Below, piece by piece: positions 1 through 7,002 of a DNA stretch of 64,000 bases (position 1 is its first letter; every line of letters begins with the position of its first letter). Position numbers and translations under genes: made by a program. Source of the stretch: Brevibacillus sp. DP1.3A (lineage in GTDB: Bacteria > Bacillota > Bacilli > Brevibacillales > Brevibacillaceae); the NCBI RefSeq assembly GCF_013284245.2, contig NZ_CP085876.1, positions 4,614,001-4,678,000 on the forward strand, written 5' to 3'. The notes under the pieces were generated by a model that was not told the origin of the DNA, did no database searches, and worked only from the letters and a program-made list of their open reading frames with translations.

Positions 1-409
1 CACTAATGAGTAGCTGCTGCGCATTATCCAGCATCACTTTGTCACTCGTTCCCAACACTTTTTCTTTACTCATACCAACCAAATCGCGAATGACCTCAGA
101 TTGCTCGTAAATATCGCCACTCTTCATTTTTTCTGTATGAAGCTTGTAGCGCTGCGCTGCATTCAAGGCGGTGTCGCGTTGCCCCTCTCGCATGGCGGCC
201 AAAACATTCTCCAGAATGTCGGCTTCGACCACCTTTCGAATACCAAGAGCGGACATCTTTTCAACCGGGACCATGATGTTTAACTCTTTCAGCAGCATGT
301 TGAGCACATAATAGAGGTGTTTTTCACCCAGAAATTCTTTCTCCTCCATCGCCTCGATTACGCCTGCTCCGTGCATCGGATAAAAAACCTTGTCTCCAAC
401 TTGAAACAT
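1..409 (-). CDS. CarD/CdnL-family RNA polymerase-binding regulator, 3' end outside window
   Basis: From an ATG at 409 the minus-strand frame is open for 136 codons to the window edge, so only the C-terminal tail is missing. The protein starts MFQVGDKVFYPMHGAG, the usual opening of the CarD Tudor-like RNA polymerase interaction domain, followed by a helical C-terminal region that in this family contacts promoter DNA at the upstream edge of the bubble. A strong ribosome site (GGAGGTGG) sits just before the ATG. Family members bind the RNAP beta subunit and tune promoter opening. The assignment rests on the N-terminal pattern. Which CarD paralogue it is cannot be told from this fragment. Confidence 0.85.
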   Translation of the reverse strand, partial: MFQVGDKVFYPMHGAGVIEAMEEKEFLGEKHLYYVLNMLLKELNIMVPVEKMSALGIRKVVEADILENVLAAMREGQRDTALNAAQRYKLHTEKMKSGDIYEQSEVIRDLVGMSKEKVLGTSDKVMLDNAQQLLIS

Positions 410-511
410 ACGTCCACCTCCTTCAAAGCAATCTATAACCATTATAACACAAATATCGAATTTAAAATTTTTTATTTTATCATGACGTTTAAAATCAAGT
501 CAATAAAAAAT

Positions 512-979
512 TTACATCTTACTCATTGAGCGTTTCTGTTGCCATTCGCCGCCTAGTTTAAATACGATCACACCCCCGACAATGACCAGAACCCCAAACA
601 ATTGCGTAAAAGTAATTGGCACTTGAACTAACCCTAACCAGCCGATTGAATCCGACCATAAAGCAAAGCCAAGCTGGGCAGTGAGAACAATGGAGATGGC
701 ATACGTTGGGCCAAGCAGTCTCATCCCTTGCACCAGGCAAAAGACCACCCCGACACCGATCATGCCGCTGAACCAGTACCACGGCTGCATAACTGGAAGC
801 GAAAACAACTGATTTCCTTCGAATATGAGCCCCATCGTCAAAGACGACAGAAATCCCATCCCAAGCACAAGTGTCGTCGTAGTCCATGTTCCTGCCTGTT
901 CACTTACTTTTCTGTTGAAAATATTTTGCAAGCTGACCAACAAGCCAGCCACTAACGCGAAAAATAGCCCGACTACCAT
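512..979 (-). CDS. YdcZ/DUF606-family small membrane transporter (DMT superfamily)
   Basis: 155 residues with five hydrophobic segments and the N-terminal pattern GLFFALVAGLLVSLQNIFNRK typical of the DUF606/YdcZ group of half-size drug/metabolite transporters. Such proteins often occur as gene pairs and probably work as heterodimers; substrates are mostly unknown. A second YdcZ gene lies at 1723-2148 with a Crp/Fnr regulator between them, all on the minus strand with gaps of about 20 nt, so the three look like one operon. Start ATG at 979 follows GGAGTG. Some members of such loci export small organic molecules, but nothing here fixes the substrate. Confidence 0.8.
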   Translation of the reverse strand: MVVGLFFALVAGLLVSLQNIFNRKVSEQAGTWTTTTLVLGMGFLSSLTMGLIFEGNQLFSLPVMQPWYWFSGMIGVGVVFCLVQGMRLLGPTYAISIVLTAQLGFALWSDSIGWLGLVQVPITFTQLFGVLVIVGGVIVFKLGGEWQQKRSMSKM

Positions 980-1000
980 GTTTTTGACACTCCTGTCTCA

Positions 1001-1699
1001 TTATTGGTTCGGAGTCTCGCTCGCCATTTTAGCTAAACCTTCCCTATCCTTAATCAGAAGGAATCCATTGGCACGCTCAATCAGCCCCTCCTTGCAGAAC
1101 TGCTGGATGACCCGATTCAAATGTCTGTAGCTCGTTCCAATCATATTCGCTGCATCCAAGAGATTGCTCGTACTAATCTGTTCTTTGTTGGCAGAATTCC
1201 ACTCTTCTATCGAAACGGACAACAAATAACGAGCGAAACGTACTTCTACTGGGTACAGAAGGTTGATGCTTAATGAGTTGGACTTCACACAAAATTTATG
1301 CGTAATGATTTGCAGTAAAAACTGCAGGAGTGGAGCGTAGTCTGTACCGTATTTCTTCAACCAGCGATAATGAATCCCGATCATCTGAACAGACGAGGCC
1401 GCTTCCACCGAATTCAGATAAGAAATTCCCCTTACGTACTCAATATCTCCGATCACTTCAAGCGGCTTTTTAAAGGAAAGGATCAGGGTTTTTCCTTCGG
1501 GGGAAGTCGTAAAAATCTTTACTTTTCCCTCAACTAAAACATACAGATGACAGGCCGTTTCGCCCTGAGCACAAATGAGCTCCCCTTGATCAAATTGGAA
1601 CAAGGACAAATGCGGCAAAAAAGGCTCATGAAAAACAGACGCTAACTGATGGTCACGGAGATATTGTTGCAAAAGCTCACGATTTTCGATTTCCTTCAT
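1001..1699 (-). CDS. Crp/Fnr-family transcriptional regulator
   Basis: 232 residues: an N-terminal cyclic-nucleotide-binding-like beta barrel (about 15-130, with the segments FDQGELICAQGE and LYVLVEGKVKIF) and a C-terminal winged helix (about 155-220, MIGTSYRHLNRVIQQF as recognition helix region). It resembles the YeiL-like branch that sits beside YdcZ transporters. No cysteine cluster of the FNR [4Fe-4S] type is visible at the N-terminus, and the ligand is unknown. Being inside the transporter operon it probably controls that operon. A 14-bp palindrome upstream of the first gene is a candidate target. Confidence 0.85.
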   Translation of the reverse strand: MKEIENRELLQQYLRDHQLASVFHEPFLPHLSLFQFDQGELICAQGETACHLYVLVEGKVKIFTTSPEGKTLILSFKKPLEVIGDIEYVRGISYLNSVEAASSVQMIGIHYRWLKKYGTDYAPLLQFLLQIITHKFCVKSNSLSINLLYPVEVRFARYLLSVSIEEWNSANKEQISTSNLLDAANMIGTSYRHLNRVIQQFCKEGLIERANGFLLIKDREGLAKMASETPNQ

Positions 1700-1722
1700 T
1701 CCTCTGTTTCACCCTCTCGTCA

Positions 1723-2148
1723 TCAGGCCCTCAGTATTAGTACCCCCAGAATCATCATCCCGATCCCAATAAAATGCGGCAGCCTCATCTTTTGTTTATC
1801 GACACCGAACCACCCATTACTGTCAATGAGAAAAGTCAGGCTTAGCTGCGCAATCAAGAGGGCGGAAATCGTCATGGTTACCCCGATATGGTGAATGGCC
1901 GTAACATTGCTAAAAATGATAAACGCAGCGAATGCCCCACCTGTCAAATATAACTGTTTCACTCGCCTGTATGCCTGCCATTTTCCATCTCGAAAAAACA
2001 ACAGGAGTAAAAAAGCTGTGAGGAAGCCCGTTAACTGCGTAAGTGTCGCGGTTTGCCAAGTACCAATATCCTGACTGATTTTTGAATTCGCTACACCTTG
2101 CAAGGTAATAAAAACGCCGCCCAAAATAGCAAAAATAATCCCTTTCAT
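1723..2148 (-). CDS. YdcZ/DUF606-family small membrane transporter, second copy
   Basis: 141 residues, again five hydrophobic segments, opening MKGIIFAILGGVFITLQGVANSK. It is the first gene of the probable three-gene operon (this gene, Crp/Fnr regulator, YdcZ partner at 512-979). Start ATG at 2148 follows GAGGTGAGAGG. Two divergent YdcZ genes in one operon suggest a heterodimeric half-transporter pair, as is common in the family. The substrate is unknown. Confidence 0.8.
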   Translation of the reverse strand: MKGIIFAILGGVFITLQGVANSKISQDIGTWQTATLTQLTGFLTAFLLLLFFRDGKWQAYRRVKQLYLTGGAFAAFIIFSNVTAIHHIGVTMTISALLIAQLSLTFLIDSNGWFGVDKQKMRLPHFIGIGMMILGVLILRA

Positions 2149-2205
2149 CCTCTCACCTCACACTGATCTGCTCCTAATTAAAAAGGATCGCAAGGTGGAT
2201 AGGGA

Positions 2206-2219
2206 AGGACATATGTCCT
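2206..2219. promoter_or_regulatory. Perfect 14-bp palindrome upstream of the YdcZ/Crp operon (candidate operator)
   Basis: AGGACATATGTCCT is a perfect palindrome about 60 nt upstream of the first YdcZ start codon, in the region where the operon promoter should lie. Crp/Fnr proteins bind palindromes as dimers, so autoregulation by the adjacent regulator is a reasonable inference. The sequence is not the classical CRP or FNR box. Confidence 0.4.
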
Positions 2220-2234
2220 CATGATTTTCGTTGC

Positions 2235-2274
2235 AAAAACAAAGGAGAGGACCTTCCCGTTAGAAGGACCCCTC
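2235..2274 (-). terminator. Rho-independent terminator after the DUF1648 gene
   Basis: On the minus strand a 12-nt stem (10 or more pairs) with loop TAACGG is followed by CTTTGTTTTT, just downstream of the DUF1648 stop codon. Confidence 0.65.
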
Positions 2275-2285
2275 GCTCATTCTTC

Positions 2286-2780
2286 TCATTGAATCTTTTT
2301 TTGTTTCACGATTCCTATCACAAGCAGAACGATCATCCCAATGATGGTGATCGGCAGAAACCATTTCCCAAAGCCGCCTCCCCATCCTAGAGCAATGGAA
2401 ACCGACTCCAACAAGATTACGGAAAAAATAATTAAGCAGCTATTTTTTATTTGGTTCACGATTTTTCGACTGTGCAAATAAAACTGCTCGGCATTCAATT
2501 CAGTGAAGCGTCCTGGATAGTTATGCAGCTCCGGATGTTTTTCGAGTACCTGCATGAGGAAAATGATAAAGACGCCAATCCCAGGTAAAAGAAGCAGTTC
2601 CCATTTTGATCCCCAGCGATCTACTTCCCCCAATGCATTGTAATGGGCAGGCACCTCGTCAGGAAGCTTATTCCATGCAAAGACTAAAAAGAGTAGCGAT
2701 CCCACGAAAAATAAACAACCAACTACATCCCATAACCATTCGCTGCCTGTCTTTGGTATATCTATGATTGGTCTCTTCAT
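2286..2780 (-). CDS. DUF1648 domain membrane protein
   Basis: About 164 residues from the ATG at 2780, chosen because GGGGGGAG precedes it; the open frame continues further upstream but without a ribosome site. Near the N-terminus it has the DUF1648 signature LPDEVPAHYNALGEVDRWGSK between hydrophobic helices, with two further helices at the C-terminus. The family is related to the SdpI immunity/signal proteins, but DUF1648-only proteins have no settled function. No SdpI-type operon is seen here. Confidence 0.8.
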   Translation of the reverse strand: MKRPIIDIPKTGSEWLWDVVGCLFFVGSLLFLVFAWNKLPDEVPAHYNALGEVDRWGSKWELLLLPGIGVFIIFLMQVLEKHPELHNYPGRFTELNAEQFYLHSRKIVNQIKNSCLIIFSVILLESVSIALGWGGGFGKWFLPITIIGMIVLLVIGIVKQKKIQ

Positions 2781-3202
2781 ATTCTCCCCCCTTTCTGCTG
2801 CTCCTCCTACAAGCATTTTACCATTTATGTCCATTTGCGAGTCAAGGTCAATCCGTCGCTCACCCAACAACTCCGTGATTTTAAACTTCATATTCTAGAA
2901 AGACATCTCATCAGTAAAATTTCCATCAGTCTTCCAACCACGTTTATGAACCACATGGTCAATGAGCTAGAAGAACATGAACGAATCTTACAAGCTTTCC
3001 GATGCGGTAGGGCATGCAGCCACCAGACTGTTTCCCGACCAGACCGCGAATCGAGTAAAAAATTCACCATGTTCAGAACGGGGCGAAAGCTAAAGGCTTT
3101 ACGCCTCTTTATCATTCTTTCTTTGCGATATCCACTCATACATAAGCAAGCAGGAAGCTGTCCTCATATCCTATAAAGTACCAACCGTTAAGGGGGAGTG
3201 TC
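2781..3202 (+). pseudogene. Remnant of a DUF2935 gene in the gap between 2780 and 3203
   Basis: The plus-strand frame from about 2850 to 3000 reads QQLRDFK...IS.SLPTTFMNHMVNEL..HERILQAF, matching the pattern of the intact DUF2935 protein at 3602-4393 (QLRDFK...IIPPLLADHVFREASHFLEILDAF). The key His, Glu and His spacing is kept. Upstream there is no start or N-terminal portion and downstream the similarity stops, so this is the broken 3' end of a paralogue. The rest of the gap shows no other gene. Confidence 0.5.
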
Positions 3203-3391
3203 ATGGATCCGATTGAGCATCATAGGCAGCGAATGCATCACCACATGAGGCAAGCAGAACGTTATCGCTCTTTAGCTTTTGAACATCGCCATGATCGCAT
3301 GCGTCATCATACCTTTCGAGAAAGAGAACACTTCCATCGCATGCGGGCCCATCACCACAGAACGCAAATGCATTCGATGCGTCGTTATTAA
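3203..3391 (+). CDS. Small histidine-rich protein
   Basis: 62 residues with about a quarter histidine and many Arg and Met (for example EHHRQRMHHHMRQAE). The start ATG at 3203 follows AAGGGGGAG, and a good terminator lies seven bases after the stop, so the gene looks real despite its size. I recognise no family. The composition suggests binding of a transition metal or a polyanion, which is inference only. Neighbours on both sides are DUF2935 sequences (one broken, one intact), a family with a ferritin-like helical fold. Confidence 0.65.
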   Translation: MDPIEHHRQRMHHHMRQAERYRSLAFEHRHDRMRHHTFREREHFHRMRAHHHRTQMHSMRRY

Positions 3392-3397
3392 CATTGA

Positions 3398-3424
3398 AAC
3401 TCCCATTACAGGGAGTTTTTTTTG
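3398..3424 (+). terminator. Terminator of the His-rich gene
   Basis: AACTCCC-attaca-GGGAGTT followed by a run of T, a 7-bp stem immediately after the 3203-3391 stop codon. Confidence 0.85.
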
Positions 3425-3601
3425 TGGGACAAGTCAAATGAACGCCCGAGACAATCGTATGAAGAAATGGGCTTCGTTCTTATGTGGATTCTGTGCTCAT
3501 GCCCATTCACGAAACTGGGTAAACGCATAGACATACATCATGTGTGATCAAAAGTGGAAAATGGGCTATGATCTGCCCAAATCCTTATGCGGAGGTACTA
3601 C

Positions 3602-4393
3602 ATGACAAATGTATTTGTTGAACGATCATTAGAGGAAATACGTTTTTGGTCTCGCATCATGAAAGAACACTCCCTGTTTCTCAAATTGGGCTTTAACTGC
3701 GAAGACACAAAATTAATTGAAGAAGCGAATCGCTTTTACAGCATTTTTGAAGAAATTGAAAGCCAAGCACTTGCCTTTTCTTCTGACGTAGACCCTCAAC
3801 GAATCTATGAATTTAATCAAATCGTTCACAATGCCGTTTCCTATATTTGGGCCTTTAAACGCAAAGTACTCGGACTCATTATTCGTTGCAAGATCGGTGG
3901 TAACAACTTTCCGCTGTTGGTCGATCACGTGAGCAGGGAAGCCAACTATTTTCGAAATCGATTAGAACAACTGAATACAGGAAACCTTGATCCCTTACCT
4001 GATGCGGTGATTAATGAAAATGTCTTCTTCCTACGAATCATGGCTGACCATGCGAAATTTATTAACCATTTGCTCGATCCTTCCGAAAGAAAGCTAGTGG
4101 ATCAAGCTAGAGAGTTTAGTCATGATTTTGATCAATTATTGTTCCAAGCTCAGGATCTTGATTCCATGCGCCCCCAGTCTCAAACGCAACCGCTACTGAA
4201 TCAATTTGTCGATCAAAATCGCGTATCCGTCCGTCAATTGCGTGACTTCAAAAAAACAGCTCGTGATCTAATTGAGGAATGCAAAATTAAGAGCATAATC
4301 CCCCCATTGCTCGCTGACCATGTATTTAGAGAAGCCTCGCATTTTCTAGAGATTTTAGATGCCTTTGAGGTATCCCTTACACACGCAAGGTAG
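3602..4393 (+). CDS. DUF2935 family protein
   Basis: 263 residues from the ATG at 3602 (GGAGG lies at 3591-3595; the ATG at 3587 is inside this site and less likely). Two tandem DUF2935 domains: about 5-125 and 130-263, each with an early LRIM.H motif and a later LLVDHV.REA..F or LLADHV.REA.HF motif, giving His and Glu positions compatible with a ferritin-like four-helix metal site. The family is common in Bacillales and its function is unproven. A degenerate paralogue lies 0.6 kb upstream. Confidence 0.85.
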   Translation: MTNVFVERSLEEIRFWSRIMKEHSLFLKLGFNCEDTKLIEEANRFYSIFEEIESQALAFSSDVDPQRIYEFNQIVHNAVSYIWAFKRKVLGLIIRCKIGGNNFPLLVDHVSREANYFRNRLEQLNTGNLDPLPDAVINENVFFLRIMADHAKFINHLLDPSERKLVDQAREFSHDFDQLLFQAQDLDSMRPQSQTQPLLNQFVDQNRVSVRQLRDFKKTARDLIEECKIKSIIPPLLADHVFREASHFLEILDAFEVSLTHAR

Positions 4394-4402
4394 CGAAAAT
4401 TC

Positions 4403-4444
4403 GCCCGTAAGATTGTCACTTTTTGCAAAGTGTATCTTTCGGGC
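4403..4444. repeat. Long hairpin after the DUF2935 gene
   Basis: GCCCGTAAGAT and ATCTTTCGGGC pair around an inner CACTTT/AAAGTG stem. There is no clear T tract on either side, so it may be a weak or decayed terminator. Confidence 0.45.
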
Positions 4445-4449
4445 AATTG

Positions 4450-4515
4450 CTATTGGTGCGTACCTGGGAACAACAGATTAGCGATTAACGCTCGCTGTTC
4501 GATATGGGATACATA
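4450..4515 (-). pseudogene. Remnant of a sigK-like 3' end
   Basis: On the minus strand the sequence reads YVSHIEQRALIANLLF... before a stop at 4450-4452. DNA at 4484-4515 matches the sigK 3' half at about 11631-11662 with only two or three differences (ATTAACGCTCGCT.TTCGATA.GGGATACATA). [10 protein letters not shown] is the sigma region 4.2 tail typical of sigma-K. Only the last part is present: it is cut off at 4516 by the SRAP/HU repeat segment. It looks like a relic of a second sigK 3' half. Confidence 0.6.
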
Positions 4516-4680
4516 AACCCGTCTCCTAAAATGAAGTGCACCCCTTAAAGTAGACATTGGAAAAACCCCTGTGGTTTACCGATGAACTTTAGGGGGTGCA
4601 CTTCAATAACAGGGACGGGTCAGTTATTTCTTGAATGCATTCGGACATATCATTTTTCAGGCTACTAAGCATGGTCACCA
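4516..4680 (-). pseudogene. 3' remnant of an SRAP (YedK/HMCES-like) gene with its terminator, split by the 74-bp element
   Basis: On the minus strand 4680-4620 encodes SLKNDMSECIQEITDPS, which corresponds to the C-terminus of the longer SRAP fragment at 16371-16724 (SPKNDTPECIQEIANPS). The stop region merges into a terminator hairpin (GACGGGT...ACCCGTC) now interrupted by the MITE-like element. Only the tail of the gene remains. Confidence 0.6.
4532..4605. mobile_element. 74-bp MITE-like element derived from the IS3-family element's end
   Basis: Terminal inverted repeats of 20 bp (TGAAGTGCACCCCTTAAAGT and its near-perfect complement, 19/20) bound a 74-bp element. Its first 50 or so bases match the left terminus of the IS at 13666-14936, including AGTAGACATTGG and ACCGATGA. 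It has no coding capacity. It is inserted inside the hairpin of an SRAP-gene terminator, the same kind of site occupied by the full IS. A clean target duplication is not evident. Confidence 0.7.
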
Positions 4681-4702
4681 CAAACAAATGTTCCCCAAGC
4701 AC

Positions 4703-4731
4703 TTACATTTCCTCTATTTTTCTAGTAAAAT
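4703..4731 (+). promoter_or_regulatory. Promoter of HU copy 1
   Basis: TTACAT (4703-4708), a 17-nt spacer and TAAAAT (4726-4731) form a plausible sigma-A promoter 29 nt before the HU start. The same sequence precedes copy 2. Confidence 0.6.
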
Positions 4732-4759
4732 GAGGATATCTTGAGGAAAGGGTGTTTTC

Positions 4760-5032
4760 ATGAATAAGACTGAACTGGTTACAAGAGTCGCTGAAACCAC
4801 AGAATTAACTAAGAAAGATGCTACAAAAGCGGTAGATGCTATATTAGATGCTATTGCAGATGCGCTAAAAGAAGGGGACAAAGTATCCCTTATTGGATTC
4901 GGAAATTTTGAAGTGCGGGAGCGAGCTGCTCGAAAGGGTCGTAATCCTCAAACTGGAGAAGAAATTGAAATCGCTGCGAGTAAGATGCCTGCGTTTAAAC
5001 CAGGTAAAGAACTAAAGGATTCAGTAAAATAA
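4760..5032 (+). CDS. hup: HU family DNA-binding protein, copy 1
   Basis: 90 residues, starting [20 protein letters not shown], with the HU arm region [21 protein letters not shown] and the C-terminal [14 protein letters not shown] dimers bend and compact DNA and assist recombination and replication. GAGGAAAGGGTG precedes the ATG. The gene is identical in protein and, by eye, in DNA to the copy at 18316-18588. Identity at silent sites suggests recent duplication or gene conversion. It is flanked by the tail of an SRAP gene and ends in a strong terminator. Confidence 0.95.
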   Translation: MNKTELVTRVAETTELTKKDATKAVDAILDAIADALKEGDKVSLIGFGNFEVRERAARKGRNPQTGEEIEIAASKMPAFKPGKELKDSVK

Positions 5033-5045
5033 TCTATACATACAA

Positions 5046-5081
5046 AAAACGCCCCGATTATTCGAGGCGTTTTCCTTTTTT
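5046..5081 (+). terminator. Terminator of HU copy 1
   Basis: AAAACGCC-ccgattattcga-GGCGTTTT followed by CCTTTTTT. Confidence 0.9.
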
Positions 5082-5253
5082 AAAGCAATAGTTGTCAATC
5101 AAGGTAATTCGGCGTTATGCCGGAGGTACCCTATATAGCATCACCGATATAATTGTATCAATCAGTCGTGAAATATTAATTGGTAATTACTTCGTCAGCA
5201 ACGTTAAACTAACGGGCAGGATAGTTTAATATTATCTTGAAGGGGGCTTAACA

Positions 5254-5712
5254 TTGGAATTGAAATGGGAACCTTATTGGTACGACCTTGACCAACCGAT
5301 CATCGTAGGTGATAAAGACTTTTTTTATCTTAATAACAATGGAACAGGATTTGCAAATGGTTTCGCTTCTACTGAAGATAAGGAAGTGCTTGCTGAGGTC
5401 GTTAAGATATCTCATAGTGATTTGGGCGAGGTACTAGGTATATTAGCTTATGGACTAAGTTATAAATTCTTTCTTGAAGATGGTTCTTTTATTCAAGTAG
5501 ATTCAGAGCAGGAGCCAGGTCTAATCGAACACTCCACCTCATCTAGCCTTAATGTGAGTAGTTGGGTTTTTAATGTAGAATTAAACGTACTTGAAGAGAC
5601 AGGTTTTTCATCAAAGATGAGATTAGATCTCTTATGTAATGTAGACAGGAATAGGCTGAAAATAGAAAGAGAAGAAAAATACAGACGTTTATTAAATATT
5701 GATTCCTTATGA
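5254..5712 (+). CDS. Hypothetical protein
   Basis: 152 residues from a TTG at 5254 preceded by GAAGGGGGC; no upstream ATG fits. I do not recognise the family. The sequence is acidic and mixed alpha/beta in appearance (MELKWEPYWYDLDQPIIVGD..., a charged C-terminus with REEKYRRLLN), with no signal peptide or membrane segment, compatible with an immunity-like or phage accessory protein but without proof. It follows the HU repeat and is followed by a strong terminator. Confidence 0.6.
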   Translation: MELKWEPYWYDLDQPIIVGDKDFFYLNNNGTGFANGFASTEDKEVLAEVVKISHSDLGEVLGILAYGLSYKFFLEDGSFIQVDSEQEPGLIEHSTSSSLNVSSWVFNVELNVLEETGFSSKMRLDLLCNVDRNRLKIEREEKYRRLLNIDSL

Positions 5713-5825
5713 ACTATACTGAATTAACAGGAGTCGATTGTGCAATAAACACAAAAAGAAGCAGCTGGTAATCGGCAGCCTACGTTAAACTACGGGGTTC
5801 GATAGTAGAATAATGAGGTAAGACA

Positions 5826-5872
5826 AGCGGCATTCTAGGACGTCATTCTCATCCTAGCTACCGCTTTTTTTC
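5826..5872 (+). terminator. Terminator after the 5254-5712 gene
   Basis: AGCGG..CTAGGA and TCCTAG..CCGCT arms followed by TTTTTTT. In the minus direction it may also serve the YolD genes, though without a T tract there. Confidence 0.75.
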
Positions 5873-5917
5873 TGTTCAGTCATCGCCTTACCATATCCTC
5901 GATCTTCTTATGTACCT

Positions 5918-6163
5918 CTATTCGTAACTCACCTTCATAATGTCCAAGAATGGTATTTTCCGTGTTGTTCCGTTTTCCTCTACATGAACTAGCCTTGTTC
6001 GCGAGTCAAGTAAAGTGATCCGCCCGCGGATTTTCTCAGGCATTCCCCAAACAGTCAATGCCCTTTCATCACCATCTTCTTTTGCTTCAACGAGTTGATT
6101 CCCTAACTCCTCTAATTCAAATTCATCTCTTGTAGGACGTTTTGGTGTAGCTGACTTTGCCAT
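5918..6163 (-). CDS. YolD-like protein
   Basis: 81 residues from the ATG at 6163, chosen because GGAGG lies five bases upstream; an ATG at 6175 is inside that site. The core RGRITLLDSRTRLVHVEE...KIPFLDIMKV is the YolD-like beta barrel pattern. YolD proteins are small phage or SOS-associated proteins often linked to Y-family polymerases, and their biochemical role is unclear. The upstream frame (6123-6350) is a truncated YolD-like sequence that runs into this gene. Confidence 0.75.
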   Translation of the reverse strand: MAKSATPKRPTRDEFELEELGNQLVEAKEDGDERALTVWGMPEKIRGRITLLDSRTRLVHVEENGTTRKIPFLDIMKVSYE

Positions 6164-6350
6164 AGAGTCCTCCATAATCCGCTTTTACAGCCGTTATATG
6201 ATCCATAGATATCCACTGGCTATCTTCATCGGTCACAAGCTTAATTCTCCTGCTGTTCTGATCGATCCATTTAACAACGCCCCACATCGTGCATATGGTT
6301 CCCAGTTTTCCTTTGTTTTGCTTCCAATTGTTTTGCTTCGTAAAAGGCAC
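6123..6350 (-). pseudogene. N-terminally truncated YolD-like gene
   Basis: The frame encodes GTICTMWGVVKWIDQNSRRIK and VTDEDSQWISMDHITAVKA, almost the same as the C-terminal half of the complete YolD-like protein at 19884-20222 inside the sigK element. The N-terminal half is missing: upstream of codon 10 the sequence turns into a long inverted repeat. The stop codon of the family (after VKA) is also lost, so the frame reads into the next gene. A decayed paralogue is the simplest reading. Confidence 0.65.
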
Positions 6351-6390
6351 TTCCTCCTCAACCTATAGAGGGAGTGGAGGAAGTGCCTTT
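6343..6390. repeat. 15-bp perfect inverted repeat with 18-nt loop
   Basis: AAAGGCACTTCCTCC and its exact complement GGAGGAAGTGCCTTT. It sits exactly where the truncated YolD gene loses its N-terminus, so it marks a junction. It could terminate leftward transcription from 6461. Confidence 0.7.
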
Positions 6391-6460
6391 GGTATCTTGA
6401 AATGAAAGGCTCGCGATGAATTAAACACTGCAGTAGTAGTTTTTATATGTACCTGGATAC

Positions 6461-6811
6461 TCAATCCTCACTCTCTTCTGAAACCTCAATTTCATCTAGT
6501 CGAAGTCTTTTAGCAATAATTTCATTCAGTGAATCTTCACTGATAAAACGTACTGCCTCAGGTATAAGTTCTTTCGAAGGGAACTCGAATATTTCACTTC
6601 TCTCTATCAGTGCATACCATACCCTAGGAATTTTGTTCTCTATAGCAAAACGGTATATTGTTTTGGCTTCGATAAGCGGTATTTCTAATTTGATATGAAT
6701 TCGTGCGATTGTTTGATTTTTAATAGAAAAATTCAACCAATTTGTATGTTGATACTTATAGTAGGTTGATTCGATTATTGAGGCAGCAGCATACACTTGT
6801 TGTTTATTCAT
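6461..6811 (-). CDS. Hypothetical protein
   Basis: 116 residues, ATG at 6811 after TAGGGGGTATTT. I do not recognise the family. It starts MNKQQVYAAASIIESTYYKY, contains predicted helices, ends in an acidic tail (EIEVSEESED) and has no signal peptide or membrane segment. Single minus-strand gene in AT-rich accessory DNA between YolD fragments and a toxin-like C-terminus. Confidence 0.6.
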   Translation of the reverse strand: MNKQQVYAAASIIESTYYKYQHTNWLNFSIKNQTIARIHIKLEIPLIEAKTIYRFAIENKIPRVWYALIERSEIFEFPSKELIPEAVRFISEDSLNEIIAKRLRLDEIEVSEESED

Positions 6812-6955
6812 AAATACCCCCTATAAGAAGACCCTTATTTTTACACGATTACAAAAGCTTATACAACATGTATTAAATCACAAATAGTGGTACGCGAGGG
6901 AGCTTTCATCAGTCTTGTGTAAACCCAGTGGGGCAATCTTCCTAGTTGGAAAATG

Positions 6956-6988
6956 AAGTAGCCCTAGGGGGAAAAACCAGGGCTACTT
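6956..6988 (-). terminator. Terminator after the 7003 gene
   Basis: AAGTAGCCCT and AGGGCTACTT form a 10-bp stem; on the minus strand it follows the gene stop by 14 nt and precedes CATTTTCC. Confidence 0.6.
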
Positions 6989-7002
6989 TAGTTACTTATA
7001 TA

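Larger units (their letters stand above)
4606..5155. repeat. Segmental duplication, copy 1 (SRAP tail + HU gene + terminator)
   Basis: About 550 bp here is nearly identical to 18166-18715. The HU coding sequence is identical by eye over its full length, the upstream 130 bp differs at a few positions near 4672-4680, and similarity fades about 70-120 bp after the terminator. Copy 1 lies outside and copy 2 inside the sigK intervening element. Confidence 0.9.

Noticed and set aside
2835-3176. A complete 113-residue plus-strand gene
   Set aside because: Only the first 55 residues resemble DUF2935; there is no ribosome site and the remainder has no coherent composition, so it is called a remnant.
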